DNA of 64,000 bases, taken from the NCBI GenBank assembly GCA_018873225.1, contig JAEILZ010000007.1, positions 1,674,001 through 1,738,000 on the forward strand, written 5' to 3'. Each line of letters begins with the position of its first letter. The stretch's first letter is position 1. This DNA is from [Phialemoniopsis] sp. UDSM-2020 (Eukaryota > Ascomycota > Sordariomycetes > Thyridiales > Thyridiaceae). The notes beneath the pieces are model-generated. The model made no database searches. It saw only the letters and a program-made list of their open reading frames with translations, and was not told the DNA's origin. Below are positions 49,370-59,682 of the stretch, piece after piece. Both the position numbers and the translations under genes were made by a program.

Positions 49370-50164
49370 ATGACGGAGAGTACCGAGTCCTCGCTGTACT
49401 ACCGGTCTGTCAACCTGGACTGCAGCGAAACCATTCTGTTGGTGCACGGCGCTTTCACTGACGGACACGACTGGGACCTCGTGTTGCCGCATCTCGCACG
49501 CTACCACCTCCTCATCCCTGATAGCCCGGGCCATGGCAAGTCCAAGAACATCAGGCCATTCACCGTCACAGACACAGCTGCGCGACTAGCCGATCTGATC
49601 GCCGCCAAAGCCCACGGCGGGAAGGCTCATGTAGTCGGCCACAGTCTCGGCGCCAAGGTCGCCATGGCGCTTGCCTCTACCCATCCCGAGGTCGTTGACA
49701 ACGTGCTCGTATCCGGCTACGAAGTCTATCCCGCGACTTCGCTGTCGCCCTACCTACCATACGCCGTCTGGGCGGAGCAGCGCCTCGAGAACGCTGTGCC
49801 CCGGCCGCTGATTCGCTGGCTCATGGACGGCGCGGACATCCGGCGCACCGACACAGCGATCAGCACGCTGGCACTCTGCCGCGACATTGTCAGTCCGATG
49901 CAGGAGAGGGCATGGCCCACGCCCTGGCCGGCGCGAACGCTGGTGATTGCGGCCGGCAAGAGCGGCGTAATCCCGTCTGCGGATCACCCACACGACGCGC
50001 AGAAGCTAGCGCAGATCGGGAGGCAAGGTAATGAGAAGACTAGGGCAATTACGCATCCGGAGATACGGCATCCCTGGAATAGGCAGGCGCCGGGGTTATT
50101 CGGGGAGACAGTGCGAGCTTGGTTTGAGCGGCGGGAGCTTCCGGATAGCTTCTCGCCTCTATGA
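49370..50164 (+). CDS. Alpha/beta hydrolase
   Basis: Single exon, 264 aa. The oxyanion-hole segment L-L-V-H-G-A-F-T is at about residue 23. The D-S-P-G-H-G-K-S loop follows. The nucleophile elbow V-V-G-H-S-L-G-A puts the catalytic Ser at residue 92. A late His (T-H-P-E-I-R-H-P-W) is a candidate for the third triad member. The size and the lack of a signal peptide suggest a small cytosolic esterase/epoxide-hydrolase-like enzyme. Substrate is unknown. It lies between two members of the six-cysteine family on the same strand, with no evident functional link. Confidence 0.85.
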   Translation: MTESTESSLYYRSVNLDCSETILLVHGAFTDGHDWDLVLPHLARYHLLIPDSPGHGKSKNIRPFTVTDTAARLADLIAAKAHGGKAHVVGHSLGAKVAMALASTHPEVVDNVLVSGYEVYPATSLSPYLPYAVWAEQRLENAVPRPLIRWLMDGADIRRTDTAISTLALCRDIVSPMQERAWPTPWPARTLVIAAGKSGVIPSADHPHDAQKLAQIGRQGNEKTRAITHPEIRHPWNRQAPGLFGETVRAWFERRELPDSFSPL

Positions 50165-50731
50165 TGGCGAAGGACCTGCTCGTGTGCCGCAGAGAGCTTG
50201 CGAACGACTAAACACGGAAAGCATCTTCATATTCCATTGTATTGCGGGTGTCTTCCATATAGCCTAATGCAACTGCTCGGTGCGAGACAGTAATATTTAG
50301 TGTATGTCTGATTTCGGCGCAAGGAACCCCCAAAAGACAGGCTCGGGGGAGGCTTAGGTGCGGTTCAGGTGCAGCTCAGGTGGGACTGGGAGTTACTCAG
50401 GTCTGCATCCCAAAAGGGAATCTAGAAGGGTTCGTTTCCGACGTCGACTTTCTTGGAAATTACTTGCTCGTATCATAGATCCGCAGGTAGCTATTCGTAC
50501 GTTACCTTCCATGTCAGACAGAGCATCTCAAGATAATAGTCAATCACTACGGCGCTCCGTGAGGATGAATCACTGCACAGCTCTCTAGACATCTTCGTCA
50601 CTGCTTTTCGATGAGAATGCCCATCCCAGACCATTCACTGAAAACCAGATATATAAGTGCCCCCAAAGTCCTCGAATCTGTCCTTCTGCCTTTTGTTCTT
50701 CCCCACAACATCCTCAATACAATAGCACATC
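50165..50731. other. Intergenic, promoter of family gene B
   Basis: Has repeated AGGTG words at about 50355-50405 and a TATA element at 50650. No gene is supported. Confidence 0.5.
50650..50657 (+). promoter_or_regulatory. TATA box of family gene B
   Basis: TATATAAG lies about 80 bases before the ATG at 50732, followed by a pyrimidine-rich leader. Confidence 0.45.
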
Positions 50732-51764
50732 ATGCAGCGCTTTCGAGACATCATGGACCGTCACCGACAGTCTTCTGCTATTGTCGTTTCCGGACCGACA
50801 TGGAGACATAGATGCGCCTCGGAGACCAGCACGAGCGACCCGAGTTCCAGCGATAGCTCGTACTGCAGCTCCTATTGGAATCCACCCAGACATCATCATC
50901 GCAACTACCGAGACGAGCAATATCGCAACTACCGAGACGAGCAATATCGCAACTACCGAGACGATGCCCGCCGCGCAGAGGACCGTGACGCACGGGGCCA
51001 CATCAACTTTCTAGCTTCCGGCCCCCATGCAGGAAAATGCCTGTCCTGCATTCAGAACGCAGCTGAGACCATCGACCCCGAGCAGCTGCACTATGCGGAT
51101 GTCGATTGCCGGTATGCCGTGGGGATCACTGCGGACTGCGACAATTGCGCCGCTCACTCCGCGGATGGCCATCATGAATGTGTCACTGTAGGTGTTGATA
51201 TGACCCTAGCTCTTACCTCCTGACCTCTTATACTCATCAATAACTCACTAGGCGCCCGAGGCTATGTCGAAGGATCAAGAGGACTTATTTGTTCTCCTCA
51301 CCTGGGCCCGGGAGTCGGGTTTGTTTCCCTCGGTCGAGTCTGGAGATGTTACAAAGTCGTGTCTGCGCCGGGAGACTCTCACCCTTGTTTTTGCCGCGGT
51401 GAAGCGCTTTCTCTTTAGGTTCCTAGCGACTGTGGCCGCTCATTGTGAGGAGCATGACATCAAGTCCGCTTTTAATCAAGAGGTGCGCAGACTGAGCCAC
51501 TGTGTCATGAAATGTCCATCGATGAGCTAACACATATACATACAGACTAAGCTCGCCTATCGGAACTTCTGTTTGCAGAGAAAACAGCTCGGCTATGGTG
51601 ACTTGCTTCGACCAGGCGATAGAGGCTTTCCTTCTTGGAGAATGTCCAAGGCTCAATTTGTCAAGGAGATCCTTGATGCTATCTGGGAAGAGGAAGAAGC
51701 AGAGAAAATCCGCCACAGCTTGATCCGGAGCATCCCCTGGGGGCGTGTCAGGCCGGTTTGCTAG
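50732..51764 (+). CDS. Six-cysteine module family protein, copy B
   Basis: Three exons, 50732-51187, 51252-51482 and 51546-51764, 301 aa. This copy has an extra N-terminal region of about 95 residues: Ser-rich, then an 8-residue repeat R-N-Y-R-D-E-Q-Y encoded by 24-bp units. Module 1 has Cys at 103, 106, 126, 136, 139 and 150 (C-x2-C-x19-C-x9-C-x2-C-x10-C). Module 2 starts A-P-E-A-M-S-K-D-Q-E-D-L-F-V-L-L-T-W. Module 3 reads A-Y-R-N-F-C-L-Q-R, then L-R-P-G-D-R-G-F-P-S-W-R-M-S-K. Both introns are phase 0 and fall between the modules, as in the other copies. The extra intron found inside module 3 of copies A, D and E is absent. Function unknown. Confidence 0.75.
50900..50962 (+). repeat. 24-bp tandem repeat inside family gene B
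   Basis: Two full and one partial unit of CGCAACTACCGAGACGAGCA-type sequence, almost identical to each other. It encodes the R-N-Y-R-D-E-Q-Y repeat. Near identity implies a recent expansion. Confidence 0.85.
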
Positions 51765-52194
51765 GGAGCTATATGAGTGCTCTTTGTTTACACTTTTTGG
51801 AATCATTGACAACGGTGCTCTGCAATGCAGATAGCTCCGATAACGTCATTGAGCATTTCATACTTGGGACATGGGATTTGGAACATTTTTTGGACAAGCG
51901 TGCCAACGCGGTAGAAAATCTGCCCGAAGGTATCGCTTGATGAGGCGTAGGCTATCTCGAACAGAGTCACTTCATAGTTTCACCGTATCAAAATCGGAAT
52001 GACTTCCCCTTGAACCCTCTCTCGAAGCTCGTAACGTCCTTGGTGATGAGTTTACATGATTAGCACGCTTGATGCAAGTGACTCACCTGGACCTCACTTC
52101 CTACAGCTTACAACCCCCTATCACTAGCACCACGACGCCCAGACCCCCTATCCTCCTCCAAGGCAATAACCCTTATAGTTCAGAATAATCGCCC
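51765..52194. other. Intergenic, no gene seen
   Basis: 3' flank of family gene B. No coding or RNA feature is supported. Confidence 0.5.
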
Positions 52195-52500
52195 CCATCT
52201 TCCAAGGGGGCGAGGGATGGCGTAGCGGTAGCTGGCTGAAATAGGACCAGAAGCTCCGTATCATCCCACCGTAGTAAATGCCCCCTTACAAACAAACCCC
52301 GAAAGGGGCATCTGGGACTCGATCCAAGTTCGATCCCAACAACAGTCAACCAAAAACCAAAAAAAGAAGTTGACAACCACAATCCACTACACAGAGTGCG
52401 CATTGTGAGCGGAGTAAAAACTCGAAAGGGTTTTTCGCAGCCAGTTCCCCCCTCAAAGGTGAGCTGGTGAGCTTTTTTGCTGTTGTGATCCTTTTTTTTC
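52195..52500 (+). repeat. tRNA-derived SINE-like element (copy 2)
   Basis: A-box-like TGGCGTAGCGGTAGC (52218-52232) and B-box-like AAGTTCGATCC (52326-52336) are about 108 nt apart. Between them, CCCCCTTACAAAC and CCCCGAAAGGGGCATCTGGG correspond to the same stretch in the copy near 4.6 kb. A 3' module, GAGCGGAGTAAAAACTCGAAAGGG (about 52407-52430), also matches. T runs at about 52471 and 52491-52499 could stop RNA polymerase III. Ends are approximate. Confidence 0.55.
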
Positions 52501-53298
52501 CCGCCTAGTGATACTGCTTCCCCAGACAATGTCGGTTCGATATGAAGCTGCCGAGATCGTTTTGCTTTTTTTTACCCGTGTCTTTCCTGAGCGTCTTGTT
52601 CCCCCAAGTGATTTCTTCACTTGTGGCTTGTGAAAGCCATTTCAAGGCAGACGCCAAGGTGGAGTCTCCGCATCTTGATCAACCCTTCGGCAACAACGCG
52701 ATCGTATCAATGCCGCGAGGCCTTCACCGGCCGCTGACTGCAGCTTCCTGAGGACAGCTTCCGGTCGGCCTCCCGCGTTAGCGGCAAAGTATCCGTCGTT
52801 CGATGGCACTCAATAATGCACCCTCCAGACCAGTGTTACGGCGAACAATGCATCACGAGGTTGTGTAAACCGCCCATTACCCGCGTCCAATGCGTCATGG
52901 TGTATAAGTGCAGAAAGCAAAGCATAGCTATCAGCGAGCCACGTCAGTCCGGAGGTCGTTCGTGCCTGCAAGTTCGGCTGCGGGGGCAGATCCGCGTCCA
53001 ATTGTGCCGGCGGAGCCCCGGTTCGCCCCATTGGCCTCCTGCATTCGGGAGGGTCGTCGGGGAAGCTATATGGCTGGTGGACGTAGCCGGTGAGAATCCG
53101 CCTCGCTTTCCTCGCGGATGCGGCTCAAGCGGGAGGGTCTTTAACTTTTTTGAATTGACTGCCGTTGCTGGCAACAGGCCCAAAATCATTACGGAATCAA
53201 ATCATCTACAACATGGGATTTTCGAATATAAAAGAGTGCCTCTTCTTCCTTCGACGAGCAGATATGACCGCTCACTCAGGCATCCACCGCACGACATC
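52501..53298. other. Intergenic, promoter of the coiled-coil gene
   Basis: An open frame with an ATG at 52816 runs in phase into the next gene, but its 161 codons have no protein-like pattern and it spans the TATA element at 53227. It is treated as untranslated. Confidence 0.5.
53227..53234 (+). promoter_or_regulatory. TATA box of the coiled-coil gene
   Basis: TATAAAAG lies 72 bases before the ATG at 53299, which supports that start over the upstream in-frame ATG. Confidence 0.5.
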
Positions 53299-54892
53299 AT
53301 GGCACCGACCAAACCTCAAACCAACGGCCAGACAAACGGCCAGATCAACGGCCAGACCAATGGTCAATTCAACGGCTCCTCAAAGGGGCAAATCAACGGC
53401 AACAATGCTCCAGTAGCACCGTTATCCAACACAGCAGTGCACGACCTTGTCCAGTCCCTGCAACAGCTACTCGAGGGCCACACCGCCAAGGCTATCGTCG
53501 CTACCATCGAGGAGTCCAAGCGCGTGAGCAAGGAGAACGAAGATCTCAACATCACTCTCACGAAGACCTTTGAATCGATCGCCAAGGTTCAGCAAGATAG
53601 CAAGGACACCAGAGCCAGACATGACAAGTTGGCCAACCAACTCGGACAAGCAAACAAAGACAAGGAAGACACGACAGCAAAATTCGCAAAAGCTCAGACA
53701 GATCTCGACGAGCTACGTGCGGAATTGAAGAAGGCGTTCGATGAGACAACGAGGCTTCGGGCCGAGGTCGCCGAAGGAAAAGCTATGGTGGAAGAGCTTC
53801 GAAAGACCATCGAGGGAAAGAAGGAGCTGGAGACGCGCTTGGCCAAGATCACAAAGAGTGATACATTCTTCAGGGGCCTTGCCATCAAGCCCGTGGCAAC
53901 TATCGCTGGAGTGTAAGTCTTACCCCATCTGGACTCGTTCGAGATCTGTGATGCTAATAGGTTTCGCCTCCAGCGATCAGAGTCTTAGCGCCCTGTTCAA
54001 GTCGGCATACCACCTTGTCAACCAATTCCTCGGCCAGGATATGGATGCATCGTTCTTCAGCAAAAAGGAATGGGAACATTTCGTCAAACAGTCCGAGCGC
54101 GTCGGCATTCCAGTGGTCCCTTCAAACAGTCTGATGGCAAAGCAGATGCGGGTGGCAGCGTGCCTAGGCACTGTCGGATCCACCGCTACTCGCGAGATAT
54201 TCCAAGCGGTCTATCTCACGAACTCTGCAGGCGACATTGACGATTTGTTGGACGACATCGAAGAGGAGCGTGTCGATAGTGCAGAGTATCTACGCCGATG
54301 CCTACTCAAAGCCAACAGCAGAAGACTGGAGCAGAACTCCGATGAGCACGTACGAACTGCCAGCAACGGTCTGTTCAAATACTTCAAAGAGCTGGTTCCC
54401 GAAGAACATCAGCCGCAGCTAGCCCAGGCTGTGGAGGCCTGGTGCCGGAACGCATGCGAGGCGTGGAAGAAAGTGCAGCTTCTCAATTGCAGAGTCGTTT
54501 CCGATATGTGGTGGGATACAGAAGGATCGATCTCGATCTGGGAGCCCCTATACCGTATAACGAATCAAAACCCGGCGCCCAAGGCAGGGAAGGATGATCA
54601 GGACGCCTCAGGCCCTCGCACGCCGGCCGATAATGAACTTAATACCCCGTTGCAAGGTTCTGAGATCGCTTCCGTGGTATGGCCATGCTTCTACACGGCT
54701 CTCGAGCAGCCGACCAACGGAAAATACTCTGTGCTCACTAATGGGATGGTGGTGACTACCACAGAGGCTGACCTCGCCCGCCAGGAAAAATCTACGATGG
54801 CGATGCAGGGCGAGCACCGGCCCATGCGAAGTCACCGCCGTCGTAATACGAACCAGTCCAAAAGTCAAGAGCTCGTGGGTGGCCTCATTTAA
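53299..54892 (+). CDS. Coiled-coil protein, unknown function
   Basis: Two exons, 53299-53912 and 53974-54892, 510 aa; the 61-nt intron has GTAAGT, branch GCTAAT and CAG. Residues 8-40 are a short repeat of N-G-Q-[TIF] units. Residues 70-195 form a long coiled coil rich in Lys, Glu, Ala and Asp. The C-terminal 300 residues look globular and helical, with the segments L-S-A-L-F-K-S-A-Y-H-L-V-N-Q-F and W-C-R-N-A-C-E-A-W-K-K-V-Q. The tail is basic (S-H-R-R-R-N-T). No signal peptide or TM is seen. I do not recognise the family. The layout resembles lineage-restricted fungal proteins found near accessory loci. Confidence 0.75.
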
Positions 54893-55234
54893 GCTAGACA
54901 GACAACTGTCATTTCTTCCCCGACGATGGGCAACTTTGTTCAGCAGCAAGCGACGAGACGGATCAACACTGCCTTCGAGGCGTCCATGGGTATGAGAATG
55001 CTCCACAGCCGCTTATCCCAGTCTCCATAACGATCTTGGACTGACGAATGTTGATGTTTTCTACTTGATGTAAAGTAATATCACTGGCGCCGATGGAGCC
55101 ACGTACGGGTTTTCCTTCGAGCAACTCTTTGGCAACAGGTTCTTTCTTTTATTCTTGCGCTATCATGTAATACACCTAGCCCACTGCCCAGAATGATACA
55201 TCTGATATGAGCCCTCTTGAGATAGTCCTCTCCA
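54893..55234. other. Intergenic between convergent genes
   Basis: 3' flanks of the coiled-coil gene (plus) and the BTB gene (minus). Nothing else is seen. Confidence 0.5.
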
Positions 55235-56158
55235 CTAGTCCTCGGTTATGTGCTCAAGTCCGGGGGGGAAGACACCATGCAGCAAATCCGGTCTCAGAAA
55301 ACCGACCAATCCTTCAAGAATTGGATGGGAAACCATGAACTCGTTGTATTCAGTGACCGCAGCGCAAACCTCCGTGAAGCTATCCATGGCCGTGGGGTCA
55401 CCCTGATTCTGCAGTATCTGATACAGGGTCAGCCGGGCGTTTTCCTCCTCAGGCTCATCCTCCGACTCCTCATCAGACTCGGGTACCGCGATTCTACCAT
55501 CGAAACAAGCCTCCGGACGGTGCTCAATCCACTTCTTCACCAGCAAACCCTTCAGCAGGCCCGTCTTACGTCCCGACCTCAGGATTGTCTGATCTCGCGC
55601 CTCCAAGCACTTGGCGTCGCAGAGCTCCGGGTGGTCCGCGTGCGGGGCCAGTGCGCGCGGGCAGATGAACATGTTTGAGTCGCCCCAGGCGTAGCAGAAC
55701 TCGAGGGTGCTGTCGGCCTCGAGGCCCTTGTGGATGTCGGGGAGCTTCTCGTGCAGCTCCAGGCCCTCGAGGGTCTCGGTGCGGTAGCGGACCTTCAGGG
55801 CCCTTCGGTAGCATTCGTTCTCGATCCATTCCTCCAGGGCGGTGATGCCGAAGAATTTGGCCTCGGCGAGGAGCGAGCTGTACTGCGCGTAGTCGAATGA
55901 ATGGGTGGTGGAGTCGTAGAGCAGCGGGAACTGGCCGAAGCGCAGGTAGCGCAGGATGTGCTCGATCATGACCGGGTCCGAGTCGAGAAAGTAGGAGCCG
56001 TCCTCGTCGGCATCGTTCCAGCGGCCCGAGAGGCGGCCTCGGAAGTAGGGGCTCTTGGAGATGAGGGTCTCTGCTGTGGTCTCGAATGTGCGGCCGCCGG
56101 CTCTGAGCACGACGCGAGTATCGCCGCTGACACCAGTGGTTTCGGGTAGGTGCTGCAT
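55235..56158 (-). CDS. BTB/POZ (KCTD-type) domain protein
   Basis: Single exon, 307 aa. Residues 13-85 match the T1/KCTD-type BTB fold: V-V-L-R-A-G-G-R-T-F-E-T, then T-L-I-S-K-S-P-Y-F, Y-F-L-D-S-D-P and I-L-R-Y-L-R-F-G. Such domains form oligomers and often recruit Cul3 ubiquitin ligases. No second known domain follows. The C-terminal half has an acidic stretch (E-S-D-E-E-S-E-D-E-P-E-E-E) and a few Cys and His. An adaptor role is a family-based guess; the partner is unknown. Confidence 0.85.
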   Translation of the reverse strand: MQHLPETTGVSGDTRVVLRAGGRTFETTAETLISKSPYFRGRLSGRWNDADEDGSYFLDSDPVMIEHILRYLRFGQFPLLYDSTTHSFDYAQYSSLLAEAKFFGITALEEWIENECYRRALKVRYRTETLEGLELHEKLPDIHKGLEADSTLEFCYAWGDSNMFICPRALAPHADHPELCDAKCLEARDQTILRSGRKTGLLKGLLVKKWIEHRPEACFDGRIAVPESDEESEDEPEEENARLTLYQILQNQGDPTAMDSFTEVCAAVTEYNEFMVSHPILEGLVGFLRPDLLHGVFPPGLEHITED

Positions 56159-56691
56159 TTTGAGAGTTTCCAGGTTCAGATCAATTCAGGGTGGTATTTG
56201 GGTCAAAACGGGCTTTTTTGGAAAGCCTTGGCCCAGGTTTTGGGATGATGACTTTGAGGGTAGGGTGAAAACTCGGGTATGATCTGTCTGGATCTGCTTG
56301 GGCAGTCGAATGAATCCCCGCTCGGTGAAGTAAATAGAATCTGATGCAGAACGACCGGAGGATAGCTGATCTTAAAAGCAACCCAGTCACTGGTAGGTTT
56401 TATTGACATTTGGCAAACAATGCGCGCCGCCTTTTGTCTGTGGTTGGTAAACTTTAGTTTGAACCATGGTTCAAAGTGACACGAGGCAGCAGCTCAGCCT
56501 CACATTGTGCTCAATCACTTCCCACCTTTCAATTCTCACCTTTGACTCACCAACTCCGATTACAGGGTTGCTCTTCTGAGAACTTATCTAATCTCTTAGT
56601 CCAATTATTCCATGGGCAGAATATTCGCCATTCAGAACCTCTCAGCCTGCTGTTTCACCTTCACCCAGATCACCATTTCCTGTTCGCAGTC
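56159..56691. other. Intergenic between divergent genes
   Basis: Promoters of the BTB gene (minus) and of family gene C (plus). The frame of gene C is open upstream to 56476 but without an ATG in a plausible coding context. Confidence 0.5.
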
Positions 56692-57457
56692 ATGCTCGAC
56701 ACATGGGAGGACGACCGAAACCTGAGATGGATGAAATGTGTTCCCTGTATCCGGGACTTTGCCCGCGACATGATACCTGCCGAAGACTTTTGTCCCACTT
56801 TCTACTGCGTTCTGGCTCTCCCAAGCCATATCGCCTGCGTGGGTTGCATTGATTCCCACGGAGAGCATGAATGTGACATGGTAAGTTATACCCTATGAAT
56901 TGGCATACGCGATGGTAATTGTTCATTAACATCTGTCCCAGGCACCGAAAGCGATGCTGGGCAATCAGCGACAGCTTTTTATTCTCCTCTGGTGGATTCA
57001 GGAGATCGTCGATCTCTTAGATAATGAGGGCGATTGTCCTTACGTTGACAACTTTGTGATTCCAAAAGAAGGTTCTCGCCGTATGCTACAAGCTGCCAAG
57101 ATCCTCATTGAGAGCTTTCTGGCAGTAGTCGTGGCTCACCAACGCGAACACAACATCTACCCATCAGACGGCATCACCTACGAGGTAAGTCATGGGCGTC
57201 TAGATCAATGAACTGATTCGTTAACACATCTGTTCAAGGACAAGGTCAATTATCGGACCTTTTGCAACCAAAGAAGGGGCATTACATACAGTGAATTGGA
57301 ACCTGGCGATGCTAGTTACATCGCATGGGCCGCCGCGAAACACGATTTCGTCAAGACAGTCGATGATTTCGTTGACAATTATCGTCTAAGAGGACAGACT
57401 GAAAGACTGGTGCGCCCAATTGAAGACCCTATCCTAGACGATGAGTACTGCCCTTAG
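56692..57457 (+). CDS. Six-cysteine module family protein, copy C
   Basis: Three exons, 56692-56880, 56942-57184 and 57239-57457, 216 aa. It is one of the most compact intact copies and the best reference for the family. Module 1 has Cys at 16, 19, 39, 49, 52 and 61 (C-x2-C-x19-C-x9-C-x2-C-x8-C), with His in the last loop (H-G-E-H-E-C) and one extra Cys at 34. Module 2 begins A-P-K-A-M-L-G-N-Q-R-Q-L-F-I-L-L-W-W, with a later amphipathic helix ending V-V-V-A-H-Q-R-E-H. Module 3 has N-Y-R-T-F-C-N-Q-R, then L-E-P-G-D-A-S-Y-I-A-W-A-A-A-K-H-D-F-V. Introns are phase 0 between modules. No targeting signal. The family is not recognised. Confidence 0.78.
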
Positions 57458-58041
57458 AGGAAGCCTGAATCTCTCCCTCACGTCACAAAAATGTCTAGCA
57501 CGGGGGCGTAGTAGGGGAACGTACTCCGCAGAGAACGAGAGTGAACGGAAGTCTTGCACATATCTGCGTTACAAGTTGCAAGTTGCTTTAAAATAGTCGA
57601 GCTTTGGGCCCGGCCTAATATACCCTGAGTTATGATCAAGAAACAAACTTTCTCAGGGCAATTTCATTCTGGTGCTTTTCCAATGCAATATGATTCTGCC
57701 CTTATCCCGAAGATGAGAGTCTCAAAGCATACTGGCTCAGTATACGTACAGACTCACAGCCAATCCTACAGCTCTCCCGGCTATGTCACATCTGAATCCA
57801 TCACAACCATATTGATGTCATCTTGAACATATAGCCGCTCAGCCTGTTATGATGATCTTAGGTTCAACTGTACGGACTTGGAAGGCATGTTCCCAGTGTG
57901 AAAGCATAGACCGTATGGTCTAGAAAAGTTCCGAAACTGATTTAACCTACTCGATTGAATGATAGGCATGGTAAGCCGCTCTAGTGCATGATCATACAGA
58001 GAATGTGTTCCTCGACAACCACGCTCTGTCGTCCGTACCAC
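57458..58041. other. Intergenic between convergent genes
   Basis: 3' flanks of family gene C and of the SDR gene. No feature is supported. Confidence 0.5.
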
Positions 58042-59102
58042 TCAGGACACGAAGATACGCCTGAGCTCGGCTTCGATATGTTGCATAGCCGTCTCACCCA
58101 AACCATTGCCTCGCAGATCAGCCAGAAGCTTTAGCGTCTCGGGAGTACCAATCTCGCAAGTCTTGCCCACCGAATACACCCCGCTGCCCTCCCGACCGTC
58201 GGATCCAACTGACACCTCGAGCTTGCTATTAAGAGGCACCCCGGCACTCTCACCGTCCGGGGGAGGATACCGGGCGCTCGTGGATAGAAACACGTGCCTC
58301 TCGCCGCACTCGTCGTGGGAAACGAGCTCCATCTGCTTAAGCATATCCTCGGGCGCGCCGGCTAGCAGTGGCGTCTTGATCGAGCCCGGCCAGTCGTGTA
58401 CGATGCTGACCTCAGGGGCAGTCTTTGACAGCTCCTCGAGACTGAGTGTGATCAGGCTACCGAAGTGCCCGCGTAGGTCCAGGACGGGTATCTCGAAGCC
58501 CTGAAGGTCGTCTTCGTACACCTTGCCCTCGAGCGAGCCGGCGCCGACCGAGACGATACGTCGGAGAGAAGGAGCGATCCGCAGTAAGGGGAGGAGGTTG
58601 GTGATGAAGCGAATGCGAGCGTACCAGTTCAGGGCGGGCAGGATGTGGAGTCCCTCGGAGGTTTCTATTCGATCGGGCCGTTGTCAGTTTCGAAAATTAA
58701 TACACTTCCAAGAGCAGGCCGAACGTAATGAGAAGCCGGAGACTTACTCGTTCTATCGAGCTTAGGTGTTCCGGCAGTGAGGAACAACAGGTTGATCGAC
58801 TTCTCTCGCTCTTTGATGTCCGCACATACTTTATCAACATTCTTGATAAGGCTGATATCCTGCTCAATAATGCGGAACTCTCCCAAAGGGCAAATAGTCT
58901 GAGCCTCTTTGACGATGCGTTCCGCGTTCGCCCTGTTGCGGCCCACGATATAGATGCGAGGCTTGTCGGCGTACTTGACGAGGGTCTTGAGGGTGATCTC
59001 GCCGATGCCGCTGGTACCTCCGACGAAAACGGCAACTATTCCTGGTGGGAGACTCGACTTGATGAGAGCATTTGATGCACGGACGATGTCTAGCGCGACC
59101 AT
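58042..59102 (-). CDS. SDR-like NAD(P)-binding oxidoreductase
   Basis: Two exons, complement(58042-58664, 58748-59102), 325 aa, joined across an 83-nt GTAAGT...ATAG intron. The Rossmann motif G-G-T-S-G-I-G at about residues 28-34 and Y-I-V-G-R-N-R mark a short-chain dehydrogenase with NADP-type preference. N-L-L-F-L-T-A-G corresponds to the NNAG region. The active-site motif is Y-x-x-x-R (N-W-Y-A-R-I-R, Tyr 133 and Arg 137) where classical members have Y-x-x-x-K. I recall similar fungal proteins with the same change, so this seems family-typical. It is divergent from a Zn2Cys6 regulator and probably under its control. Substrate unknown. Confidence 0.85.
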
Positions 59103-59682
59103 GTTGGCAAATTCACAATGTTAACTTATATATTCAATAAAGAGGTAGTGTGGTATTCAAAGATCAAGCTTGAGCAAGTAATGTAGGGATATGGCTTGTG
59201 TCTTCACCGTTCAAGGGAGAGCTTGTCTCATTTTTATAAACGAGCGGCCCATTTCTGATTTCCTGTCCTTCTTGAACTGATACTATGCTACCTGCTACAA
59301 AATGTCTGTTGGCCGGCCGTTTAGAAACGCCGTACCCGAATCGAAGCGCCGAGCGTGAAGAACAGCGGATGCTGGCCGACTGATAACGGAAGGACTGATC
59401 TGGCCAGGCTTTCCGGGTTTTGAGACGTAATCCTCAAGTCTTTAGTCATCCAGCCGGCTCTGAAGCAAAACCAAGCCGTGCTAAGCAATCGAAACGCCGA
59501 ACATGTGGGGCCAGAATCCGAGCGAAAACGCCGAACGTGCAGCCGGGTGGCCGACTGCACTTCCGATTGATCACTCAGCAATAGCAACACCCAGTCCACA
59601 TGCGAATTGTGTTGAAGTTCATCCTTATTCCTTTATCGTTCGTATCGGTACTGTAACTCAGCATCCCTGTGCGATTGGCGAT
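59103..59682. promoter_or_regulatory. Shared divergent promoter with duplicated motif unit
   Basis: Four copies of a GAAACGCCGAACGTG-like motif occur at about 59323-59338, 59341-59356, 59490-59506 and 59522-59539. They form two units, each ending with TGGCCGACTG (near 59384 and 59554). Two copies of one motif per unit, lying between a Zn2Cys6 gene and an enzyme gene, fit regulator binding sites. Confidence 0.5.
59231..59240 (-). promoter_or_regulatory. TATA box of the SDR gene
   Basis: On the minus strand TTTATAAAAA lies about 130 bases before the ATG at 59102. Confidence 0.4.

Noticed and set aside
52816..53298. In-frame N-terminal extension of the coiled-coil protein from an upstream ATG
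   Set aside because: It crosses a TATA element at 53227 and its translation has no protein-like pattern.
59503..59682. In-frame N-terminal extension of the Zn2Cys6 regulator
   Set aside because: The ATG lies in a repeated promoter motif and the extension is not conserved-looking.
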